Assembly (NCBI GenBank): GCA_023134955.1
Contig: JAGLUC010000084.1
Span: 1 to 5,230 of the forward strand
Direction of reading: 5' to 3'
Source: Methylococcales bacterium
GTDB taxonomy: Bacteria; Pseudomonadota; Gammaproteobacteria; Methylococcales; Methylomonadaceae
DNA: 5,230 bases
Under the pieces are notes generated by a model. The model ran no database searches and was not told the DNA's origin. It saw only the letters and a program-made list of their open reading frames with translations. The translations under genes and the position numbers were made by a program. Of the stretch, positions 1-5,230 are shown piece by piece (position 1 is the stretch's first letter; each line of letters opens with the position of its first letter).

Positions 1-10
1 TACACTTCGT

Positions 11-24
11 TTCATACGGGCTAC
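11..24 (-). repeat. Partial REP-like element at the left edge
   Basis: Read on the minus strand this is GTAGCCCGTATGAA, identical over 14 nt to the head of the repeat at 5166-5179. A 5' GTAG followed by a short GC-rich palindrome is the hallmark of REP sequences mobilised by RAYT (REP-associated tyrosine) transposases. Only the head and part of the loop are present. The matching right half of the stem would lie to the left of position 1, so the hairpin cannot be confirmed here. It lies about 112 nt past the yadH stop codon, with its GTAG head facing that gene, as expected of an element in a 3' untranslated region. Confidence 0.55.
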
Positions 25-136
25 ATCTATTAATAAAAAAGTGTCAAAATATCCTGCCAGAACTTTTGGAACGATTAATAATGTTGCATTTATTATATGA
101 ATCCAGGGATTATTAACTACTCTTCATGCTCCGATG

Positions 137-901
137 CTAATTCTTAATCCCCACCCCTTTATGCAACAAATAAAGGCTTAACAGGGTTAAAAACAAGATA
201 AAGCCTGCTGTCATGGCGAATGCTATATGTATATTGATGTCTGTCACCCCAATCAAGCCATACCTAAAGGCATTAATCATGTATAGGATAGGGTTTGCCA
301 AGGCTATTTTTTGCCATATTTCAGGTAACATTGAAATTGAATAAAACACTCCACCCAGATAGCTTAACGGGGTTAAAACGAAGTTTGGAATAATTGAAAT
401 ATCGTCAAAGCTATCAGCAAAAACTGCATTAATAAATCCAGCCAGAGCAAATAAGATTGCCGTTAAAATATAAACAGCTAATGTTATCCAGATATTATTA
501 ACCGTTATATCAGTAAATAACATGGATATACCCGTAACAACCATGCCGACTAACAAACCTCTAGCCATTCCTCCACAGACATAGCCTGATAAAATCACGC
601 CATTAGAGATAGGCGCAACTAATAACTCTTCTATATGTCGCTGAAACTTTGTTGAATAAAAAGAAGACACCACATTAGCATATGAATGACTGATGACTGA
701 CATTAAAATAATACCTGGAACAATATAATCCATATAACTTACACCACTTATATTACCCAGTCGGTCACCAATCAATCGTCCAAAAATAAGAAAATAGAGT
801 GATGTTGTTATTGCGGGGGGTAAGATGGTTTGTGGCCAAATTCGAGTAAATCGACATATTTCTTTAATGACGATAGTTTTAAATGCAATAAAATTATTCA
901 T
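137..901 (-). CDS. yadH: ABC-2 type transporter permease, YadH family
   Basis: This is a 254-residue inner-membrane permease that should pair with the ATPase encoded just upstream (1041-1964) to form an export-type ABC transporter; the substrate of the YadGH family is not known to me. The length is close to E. coli YadH. Recognisable family segments are KFQRHIEELLVAP (about residues 85-97), the coupling region before the core helices; SFDDISIIPNFVLTPLSYLG (about 164-183); and an NP-x-YM-x-NAFRYG stretch (about 203-215). About six hydrophobic spans are visible, near 25-41, 58-78, 102-130, 137-161, 169-189 and 225-247. The ATG at 899-901 shares its A with the TTAA that borders mobile element 1. 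The upstream region is therefore element sequence, with only a weak GAG about 8 nt before the start. The protein looks intact. Family assignment is confident; the substrate is not assigned. Confidence 0.93.
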   Translation of the reverse strand: MNNFIAFKTIVIKEICRFTRIWPQTILPPAITTSLYFLIFGRLIGDRLGNISGVSYMDYIVPGIILMSVISHSYANVVSSFYSTKFQRHIEELLVAPISNGVILSGYVCGGMARGLLVGMVVTGISMLFTDITVNNIWITLAVYILTAILFALAGFINAVFADSFDDISIIPNFVLTPLSYLGGVFYSISMLPEIWQKIALANPILYMINAFRYGLIGVTDINIHIAFAMTAGFILFLTLLSLYLLHKGVGIKN

Positions 902-904
902 TAA

Positions 905-1062
905 GGAATCTCTGATTAAGTCTGGACGAAGTAGATTATGCTTAGAAAATTCAGATTCAAGGCAAAAATCGCAGGTAATAGCAAGCTATTGCGAAGATTT
1001 TTAACGCAGAAGCTGGGTTTTCTGGGTATGAGGTACGAGTTCATGAGTTGATCAGAGGTTCC
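905..1062 (+). mobile_element. MITE-like element 1, 158 bp, inserted between yadG and yadH
   Basis: This is a non-coding inverted-repeat element flanked on both sides by TTAA (901-904 and 1063-1066), a probable 4-bp target duplication. Its ends are GGAATCTCTGATTAA and, on the other strand, GGAACCTCTGATCAA. The arms pair in one register (positions summing to about 1967) almost to the centre, with the apical stem AATAG/CTATT at 977-981 and 986-990. I count 9 T-G or G-T appositions and 2 A-C appositions on the plus strand, plus about 12 other mismatches. Ends starting GGAA and a TTAA duplication fit the YTAR target preference of the IS5 group, so it may be a non-autonomous derivative of such an element; this is inference from memory. 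Its right end encodes the last residues of YadG, and its left end abuts the yadH start. The pre-insertion sequence can be rebuilt (see findings). Confidence 0.8.
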
Positions 1063-1964
1063 TTAACCAAACCCATAAATAATTGCTCTAATCTGTTGGT
1101 TTTATTTTTTAAACTGAGCACTTCAATATTTTTTTCTGTTAATTGCTGAAACAAAGGATTTAGACTCTTATTTTTTGGCACGGATACATTTAATATCTTT
1201 GGCTCTACAAGCTCAAAATCATAACCTGAAATATCTGGAATTTTAGTGATTGGTTTTGCCAAATCAAGTATAAAATGATCTTTATTGATTCGAGAAAGTA
1301 GATCACTCATTCCTGAATTTTCAACAATTAAGCCATTATTAATAATGGCAATATTTCGACATAGACTTTCCGCTTCTTCCAGATAATGTGTGGTTAAAAT
1401 AATGGTAGTGCCCTGCTGATTAACCTGTTTCATCATTTCCCACATTGAACGACGTATTTCTATATCCACCCCGGCTGTCGGCTCATCTAAAATCAATAAC
1501 TTGGGTGAATGAACCATGGCTCTGGCTATCATCACTCGCCGCTTCATACCGCCTGACAGTCGCCTGGATACTGTATCCCGCTTGTCCCAGAGCGACATTT
1601 GTTCTAAACAAAGCTTAGTCTTTTGCAATGCTTTTTTTCTGGGGATGCCATAATAACCTGCTTGATTTAACACGATATTCTCAACTGTTTCAAACTGATT
1701 GAAGTTGATTTCCTGAGGAACAAGACCGATACAACTTTTTGCCAGATTAGTTTGTTTTTGTGAATCATATCCAAAAATACTGACTGAACCACTACTTTTG
1801 TTAACCAGGGAACTTATAATACCAATAGCAGTTGATTTACCTGCACCATTAGGACCCAGCAATGCAAAAAAGTCACCCTGTTCAACTTCCAGGTCTATAC
1901 CTTTTAAAGCGGTAAAACCATTTCCATAAGTTTTTTTAAGATTTTTGATAGATAATGCATTCAT
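1041..1964 (-). CDS. yadG: ABC transporter ATP-binding protein, YadG family
   Basis: This is a 307-residue cytoplasmic ATPase that powers the YadH permease encoded directly downstream on the same strand. All nucleotide-binding motifs are intact: Walker A GPNGAGKST (residues 37-45), Q-loop LVPQE (81-85), signature LSGGM (136-140), Walker B LLILDE (156-161), D-loop AGVD (164-167) and switch histidine H193 in TTHYLEEAE. The C-terminal region (about 225-300, FILDLAKP...LSLKNKTNRLEQLF) matches the tail typical of YadG. Length is close to E. coli YadG. The final residues KEPLINS and the stop are encoded by mobile element 1; the older ending appears to have been LVNE-stop. The ATG at 1962-1964 is the family start, though I see no strong Shine-Dalgarno sequence before it. 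A perfect TATAAT lies about 38 nt upstream. yadG and yadH are probably still cotranscribed across the 139-bp gap. Confidence 0.95.
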   Translation of the reverse strand: MNALSIKNLKKTYGNGFTALKGIDLEVEQGDFFALLGPNGAGKSTAIGIISSLVNKSSGSVSIFGYDSQKQTNLAKSCIGLVPQEINFNQFETVENIVLNQAGYYGIPRKKALQKTKLCLEQMSLWDKRDTVSRRLSGGMKRRVMIARAMVHSPKLLILDEPTAGVDIEIRRSMWEMMKQVNQQGTTIILTTHYLEEAESLCRNIAIINNGLIVENSGMSDLLSRINKDHFILDLAKPITKIPDISGYDFELVEPKILNVSVPKNKSLNPLFQQLTEKNIEVLSLKNKTNRLEQLFMGLVKEPLINS

Positions 1965-2002
1965 AACAACTAATACTTAACGGCAAGAGATAAATAAGTT
2001 AA

Positions 2003-2008
2003 ATTATA
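2003..2008 (-). promoter_or_regulatory. Candidate -10 box for yadG-yadH
   Basis: On the minus strand the sequence reads TATATAATTTAAC, containing a perfect TATAAT at 2008-2003. It would place a transcript start near 1996 and a leader of about 30 nt before the yadG ATG. There is no good -35 hexamer at 16-18 bp: the best is GGTATT at 2031-2026. If this is a promoter it needs help or an activator. The box straddles the outer end of repeat element 2, whose terminal TATA supplies part of it, so the repeat may have created or altered the promoter. The box is seen; the function is inferred. Confidence 0.4.
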
Positions 2009-2168
2009 TACTCTTTACGTTTAATAATACCTCATTCAAGTGTGTATATTGTTGTGGTGGGGCAGGCGTAAAGCAGCAGAAATAGCAATCTATTTCAATG
2101 CTTTACAACAACGCCCATCGCAATAAGATGCGTGCTTGGGTGAGGTATTCTTGAGCGTGAAGAGTATA
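2007..2168 (+). mobile_element. Long-hairpin repeat element 2 (MITE-like or structured RNA), 162 bp
   Basis: The whole stretch folds as one imperfect hairpin in a nearly constant register (paired positions sum to 4175). The outer arms 2007-2061 and 2114-2168 give 41 Watson-Crick pairs, 12 T-G or G-T pairs and only 2 true mismatches over 55 positions. An internal irregularity follows, then the stem GTAAAGC (2068-2074) with GCTTTAC (2100-2106), then GAAATAG (2079-2085) with CTATTTC (2090-2096) around a CAAT loop. The ends read TATACTC and GAGTATA; the target duplication is unclear because these are themselves palindromic (TA or TATA possible). No coding potential is evident. The apical core resembles that of element 1. 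It could be a MITE, an ERIC-like palindromic intergenic repeat, or a transcribed structured RNA; the sequence alone does not decide. Confidence 0.7.
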
Positions 2169-2195
2169 AGTAAAGAACGTAGATGAAATAACTTC

Positions 2196-2215
2196 GACAA
2201 CTAGCTTGTCTTTTT
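2196..2215 (+). promoter_or_regulatory. Small dyad plus T-run, terminator-like or operator-like
   Basis: GACAA (2196-2200) and TTGTC (2206-2210) form a perfect 5-bp stem around a CTAGC loop, followed directly by TTTTT (2211-2215). This has the form of a rightward intrinsic terminator lying 28 nt past element 2 and about 93 nt before ppx. The stem is short and has only two G-C pairs, so termination would be weak. It could equally be an operator dyad or chance. Confidence 0.25.
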
Positions 2216-2246
2216 ATCAAAGTATTCCATGCGCGCTCCTAAAATA

Positions 2247-2268
2247 GATAAAACCCAGTAATTTTATC
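2247..2268. promoter_or_regulatory. Palindrome GATAAAA-N8-TTTTATC upstream of ppx
   Basis: A perfect 7-bp inverted repeat (2247-2253 and 2262-2268) with an 8-nt spacer lies 40 nt before the ppx start. An extra copy of TTTTATC occurs at 2212-2218. A possible -10 box, TAAAAT (2240-2245), lies just to its left, but no convincing -35 accompanies it. The layout would suit a repressor operator downstream of a promoter. In AT-rich DNA a dyad of this length can arise by chance, and I do not recognise it as a known regulator site. Confidence 0.3.
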
Positions 2269-2295
2269 AGAATTAACATTTTGTTGAATTAAAAC

Positions 2296-2299
2296 AGGA
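2296..2299 (+). promoter_or_regulatory. Ribosome binding site that fixes the TTG start of ppx
   Basis: AGGA at 2296-2299 lies 8 nt before the TTG at 2308-2310, which is normal spacing. It supports TTG as the start: translation from here puts the family motif AAIDLGSNSFHMIV at residues 10-23, where Ppx proteins have it, and the next in-frame ATG falls inside that motif (residue 21). Confidence 0.7.
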
Positions 2300-2307
2300 T
2301 TAAAACC

Positions 2308-3813
2308 TTGGCAAACGAATTACCATCCAGTGTTGCAGCGATAGACTTAGGCTCAAACAGTTTTCATATGATTGTTTGTAAATTAGAAAATGGAAAACTG
2401 CGTACTATAGACCGACTTAGAGAAATGGTGCGCCTGGCTTCTGGACTTGATAGCCACAAAAACCTCGATCAAAAAACACAAGAAAAAGCATTGGCATGTC
2501 TTGAACGTTTTGGTCAACGAATTCGTAACTTCCCTGCTGGCAGTGTACGAATTGTAGGGACTAATACACTTCGTACTGCAAAAAACTCTCAAGAATTTAT
2601 CTTAAAAGCCGAAAAAGCATTAGGACATCGTATTGATATTATTGCCGGTATTGAAGAAGCTCGTTTAATTTATCAAGGAGTTGCTAATAGCTTGGGCAGT
2701 GATGCAAACTCACGTTTCGTGATGGATATAGGCGGAGGAAGTACCGAATATATTATTGGTATTAATGACACCGCACAAAGTAAAGAAAGCCTGAGCATGG
2801 GCTGCGTAACAGTCAGCAATAAATTTTTTAAAGATGGTGTCATTAGCAAAAAAGCCTTTAAAAGAGCCTCACTATACGTTCAACAAAAACTTGGTCCTTA
2901 TCAAAGAAAATTTAACAGTAAAAACTGGGACGAAGCGATTGGCGCTTCAGGCAGTTTACGCTCTATTCATAAAGTACTGATTGCCACAAAATGGAGTAAT
3001 AATGGTATTACCCAGGCAGGTCTTAAAAAACTAGTAGAGCATATTGTTAAATGTAAGCATGTAGATGAATTACAGTTACCTGAGTTGAGTGATGAGCGTT
3101 TACCCGTTTTTCTTGGAGGCGTTGTCATTATCAACGCTACCTTTCAAAAATTAAATATTGAGCAAATGACTGTCTCTGATGGTGCTTTACGTGAAGGTTT
3201 AGTGCATGATTTATTAGGGCGAATATATGACCATGATATTCGCTCAAAAACCGTCACAACCATAGCAGAACATTACCATACAAATAAAGCTCATTCAGAC
3301 CGTATACAACAGACTGTCAATAGCATTCTTAACCAACTTGATAGCACCTGCTGTACTGAAAACCGTAAAAACATAAGTCAAATTATGAATTGGGCTGTTA
3401 GTTTGCATGAAATTGGGCATGATATTGCTCATAGCCAGTACCATAAACACAGTGCTTACATTATAGAAAATGGTGATTTTTCTGGGTTTTCACGACAAGA
3501 CCAATTATTACTTGCCACTTTAGTCCATACTCATAGGAAAAAATTTGCAACCTCACGCTTTAAAAAATTACCAAAACCCTGGAATAAAGATGCACCTTAT
3601 CTAACCATTACTTTACGACTGGCTATTTTATTGCATCGAAATCGACATACCCATAAATCACCCGAATTTAAAATTTTGATTAATACACAGACAGCATCTA
3701 TTGAGATAGAATTTGCTAATAATTGGCTGGATGATGCGCCATTAACCCGAACAGACCTTGAATTAGAGGCTAAATATCTTGATGATGCTGGATACACCCT
3801 ACAATTTAGATAA
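2308..3813 (+). CDS. ppx: Exopolyphosphatase (Ppx/GppA family)
   Basis: This 501-residue cytoplasmic enzyme is expected to remove terminal phosphates from long-chain inorganic polyphosphate. The N-terminal half is an actin-like ASKHA phosphatase domain: AAIDLGSNSFHMIV (residues 10-23), GTNTLRTAKN (84-93), IEEARLIYQGV (115-125, which should hold the catalytic glutamate), the nucleotide/phosphate loop MDIGGGSTE (139-147), and GASGSLRSIHK (212-222). SDGALREG (290-297) ends the core. The C-terminal half is the HD-like helical domain of long Ppx proteins, with SLHEIGHDIAHS (365-376), KHSAYIIENGDFSGF (380-394) and LLATLVHTHRKK (401-412). Length and the HSAYI...GF...LLATLV...HRK pattern favour Ppx over GppA (pppGpp phosphatase), but the two are paralogues with overlapping activity, so GppA activity cannot be excluded. 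No ppk gene is visible in the window. A membrane protein gene follows 7 bp downstream, probably in the same operon. Confidence 0.92.
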   Translation: MANELPSSVAAIDLGSNSFHMIVCKLENGKLRTIDRLREMVRLASGLDSHKNLDQKTQEKALACLERFGQRIRNFPAGSVRIVGTNTLRTAKNSQEFILKAEKALGHRIDIIAGIEEARLIYQGVANSLGSDANSRFVMDIGGGSTEYIIGINDTAQSKESLSMGCVTVSNKFFKDGVISKKAFKRASLYVQQKLGPYQRKFNSKNWDEAIGASGSLRSIHKVLIATKWSNNGITQAGLKKLVEHIVKCKHVDELQLPELSDERLPVFLGGVVIINATFQKLNIEQMTVSDGALREGLVHDLLGRIYDHDIRSKTVTTIAEHYHTNKAHSDRIQQTVNSILNQLDSTCCTENRKNISQIMNWAVSLHEIGHDIAHSQYHKHSAYIIENGDFSGFSRQDQLLLATLVHTHRKKFATSRFKKLPKPWNKDAPYLTITLRLAILLHRNRHTHKSPEFKILINTQTASIEIEFANNWLDDAPLTRTDLELEAKYLDDAGYTLQFR

Positions 3814-3820
3814 CATAGCA

Positions 3821-5134
3821 ATGACTATGAAGATAAAAATGAAGCAAATAGCGCATCATATTTTTCTTCCCTTCCTGACCTCTTTGCGAATTATTTTTTT
3901 TTACTTTGCAGCACCCATTATTTTAACGGCTGTAATACTTTTCAACGCCATTGACAATGTTGCTATCACGGACAAAAACTGGACGCTCAGTAGTAGCGAT
4001 CTTCAGCGTGCAAAACACATTATCAAGAACACCACTTCAACAAAACAAAAAACCATAAAACTCACTGAAAAAGATATTAATATTGCACTGAGTTATCTTT
4101 TAAACCATTACATCTCCAGCACCTCACAATTATCACTCAATAAAGGGCAATTGCACTTCAAAATTTCATTATTATTAAACGATAATATTTTAGGTAAATT
4201 TATCAACCTTAATTTTAAGCTATCAAAACAACAGGGTTATCCAGTCATAAACTCACTTCAAATTGGTAACATAAGTATTGCTAATGAATTTGCCGGGCTC
4301 ATCCTTGAAAACATCATCAAATATACCCCTTTAAAGGAATATTATATTCTTGCTGCTCAACATATAAAAAACATACAGCTTAACAAAAACAGTTTAAGTA
4401 TTAGCTATATCACACCCTCTGAACTTAATTTTAAAAAGAAACTAAGTTTAAATAATAAAAATTACCAAACGGTTATTTTTTATCAACAACAAATCACCCA
4501 TATCATTGCTCAGCACGACCCAAAATGGCGATTATCTCTAACTGAACTTTTGCAGCCTTTATTTAAACTCGCTTATCAACGTTCAACAGAAAAAAATGCT
4601 ATTTCAGAAAACCGTGCAGCTCTCATCGCCATTAGCACCTATGTCAACAAATCTGAAATACAAGCCTATATTCCTTTTGATATTAGCCCAACTACCGACA
4701 AACAATACCCGGCATCTTTATATCAAAGAACCGACATGGCTAAACACTTTGTGGCATCCGCAGTATTGGCTGCATCAGGCGCAACCACGCTTGCCAATAT
4801 TTTAGGACAAGAAAAAGAACTGAATGATGCAAAACAAGGCAGTGGCTTTAGTTTTATTGATTTAGCAGGAGATAGAGCAGGATTAAAATTCGGGCAAATG
4901 GCTACATCATCACCAGCTCAAGCCAGAAAAATACAAAAACAAATAGCTGATTTAAAACACTATACTGCCTTTATGCCTGAAGTAAGAGATTTACCAGAAA
5001 ATATGAATGAAGAAGTCTTTAAACAACGATATGAATCCGTTTACAGTGCAAAATATCAAAAAATGCTGCAAAAAATTGATCTTAGAATATCTGAGCTACC
5101 TATTTATTTAAAACAACAGCAAACAAACAATTAG
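3821..5134 (+). CDS. Hypothetical membrane-anchored protein with C-terminal GSGFS-DLA-DRAG motif
   Basis: I do not recognise this 437-residue protein as a named gene. From the ATG at 3821, residues about 21-44 form one strong hydrophobic helix after a short basic segment (MKIKMKQ). This suggests an N-terminal signal anchor with the rest in the periplasm. Residues about 55-260 are Lys/Asn-rich with alternating hydrophobics. The C-terminal part carries TDMAKHFVASAVLAASG (about 304-320), KELNDAKQGSGFSFIDLAGD (about 332-351) and RAGLKFG. This D-HF-SA...KE-D...GSGFS-DL-D-AG layout reminds me of the YfiM/DUF2279 lipoprotein family, from memory only and untested. The start is uncertain: a TTG at 3779 would overlap ppx by 35 bp, and ATGs at 3827 and 3839 are also possible. 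No strong ribosome binding site is present. ATG 3821, 7 bp past the ppx stop, fits translational coupling. A role in polyphosphate metabolism is suggested only by position. Confidence 0.82.
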   Translation: MTMKIKMKQIAHHIFLPFLTSLRIIFFYFAAPIILTAVILFNAIDNVAITDKNWTLSSSDLQRAKHIIKNTTSTKQKTIKLTEKDINIALSYLLNHYISSTSQLSLNKGQLHFKISLLLNDNILGKFINLNFKLSKQQGYPVINSLQIGNISIANEFAGLILENIIKYTPLKEYYILAAQHIKNIQLNKNSLSISYITPSELNFKKKLSLNNKNYQTVIFYQQQITHIIAQHDPKWRLSLTELLQPLFKLAYQRSTEKNAISENRAALIAISTYVNKSEIQAYIPFDISPTTDKQYPASLYQRTDMAKHFVASAVLAASGATTLANILGQEKELNDAKQGSGFSFIDLAGDRAGLKFGQMATSSPAQARKIQKQIADLKHYTAFMPEVRDLPENMNEEVFKQRYESVYSAKYQKMLQKIDLRISELPIYLKQQQTNN

Positions 5135-5165
5135 TCATATCAATAGTATTCGCAGTAATAAAAAA

Positions 5166-5195
5166 GTAGCCCGTATGAAGTTTACGCAATACGGG
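5166..5195 (+). repeat. REP-like element with GTAG head
   Basis: GTAG is followed by the perfect 7-bp stem CCCGTAT (5170-5176) and ATACGGG (5189-5195) around a 12-nt loop. A GTAG tetranucleotide 5' of a palindrome is the diagnostic form of REP elements mobilised by RAYT transposases. It lies 31 nt after the stop of the preceding gene and would form a 3' hairpin in its mRNA, where REPs often protect against exonucleases. Its head is repeated in inverted orientation at 11-24. There is no T-run after the stem, so it is not a typical intrinsic terminator. Confidence 0.7.
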
Positions 5196-5212
5196 GAACC
5201 GATGGCTCTAAA

Positions 5213-5229
5213 CCCCGATCGGGTCGGGG
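5213..5229 (+). repeat. GC-rich stem-loop next to the REP element
   Basis: CCCCGA (5213-5218) and TCGGGG (5224-5229) form a perfect 6-bp stem with a 5-nt loop; the inner ten bases CCCGATCGGG (5214-5223) are themselves a palindrome. The CCCCG half can also pair with CGGGG at 5192-5196 at the end of the REP stem, so the two hairpins could compete. This may be the second half of a composite REP (BIME-like) unit or the stem of a terminator. The window ends one base later, so a following T-run cannot be checked. Confidence 0.45.
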
Positions 5230-5230
5230 C

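Noticed and set aside
25..136. Possible terminator or small gene downstream of yadH
   Set aside because: CCAGAACTTTTGG (57-69) is only a weak dyad without a following T-run on the minus strand, and no open frame of note is present.
905..2168. CRISPR or tandem repeat array made of the two hairpin elements
   Set aside because: There are only two copies about 1.1 kb apart with different ends and a real gene between them; each is a single large palindrome, not a spaced array.
2383..2592. Open frame of 69 codons on the minus strand
   Set aside because: It lies wholly antisense within the ppx coding region, which has clear family motifs throughout, and its translation has no recognisable features.
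2308..3813. Calling the phosphatase GppA
   Set aside because: The 501-residue length and the C-terminal HSAYI...GF...LLATLV...HRK pattern match Ppx better, though the paralogues are close.
3779..3820. TTG start at 3779 for the gene downstream of ppx
   Set aside because: It would overlap ppx by 35 bp, uses a rarer start codon and lacks a ribosome binding site; the added 14 residues look unlike a natural N-terminus ahead of the membrane anchor. ATG 3821 is preferred but not proven.
3597..3821. Open frame of 74 codons on the minus strand
   Set aside because: Antisense to the conserved C-terminal part of ppx and without its own context or motifs.
4596..4805. Open frame of 69 codons on the plus strand
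   Set aside because: It overlaps the long membrane-protein frame, which carries a conserved-looking block here; the alternate frame is low-complexity.

Overview
The window looks like chromosomal DNA from an AT-rich gammaproteobacterium. Three proteins closely resemble the gammaproteobacterial YadH, YadG and Ppx families, and GTAG-headed REP-like repeats lie at both ends. I cannot name the genus; a methanotroph-like or sulfur-oxidiser-like lineage is only a guess.

Layout, left to right. At 1-24 there is the edge of a REP-like repeat. At 137-901 (minus) is yadH, an ABC-2 permease, and at 1041-1964 (minus) is yadG, its ATPase; both are read leftward as one operon. A 158-bp hairpin-forming mobile repeat (element 1, 905-1062, flanked by TTAA) sits exactly at the yadG/yadH junction. 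The 343-bp divergent region 1965-2307 holds a second long hairpin repeat (element 2, 2007-2168), a probable yadG -10 box at its left edge, and two small dyads before ppx. At 2308-3813 (plus) is ppx, an exopolyphosphatase with a TTG start and a good ribosome binding site. At 3821-5134 (plus) is a membrane-anchored protein of unknown function, 7 bp behind ppx and probably cotranscribed. At 5166-5229 there are a second REP-like element and a GC-rich stem-loop.

The genes themselves are conventional: a two-gene exporter and a polyphosphate-degrading enzyme with an uncharacterised partner. The repeats are the interesting part. Removing element 1 plus one TTAA copy rebuilds a yadG that ends ...LVNE-stop and overlaps the yadH start by 8 nt. 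The insertion therefore gave YadG a new C-terminus and separated two overlapping genes. Element 2 folds end to end into one 162-nt hairpin with a 4-nt loop. In its outer 55 positions the imperfections include 12 T-G pairs and no A-C pairs on the plus strand, which suggests constraint at the RNA level or strand-biased mutation. Both elements share the apical core AATAGCAA-N-CTATT in the same orientation, so they may be related non-autonomous elements. I see no CRISPR array, tRNA, rRNA, phage genes or obvious defence system.
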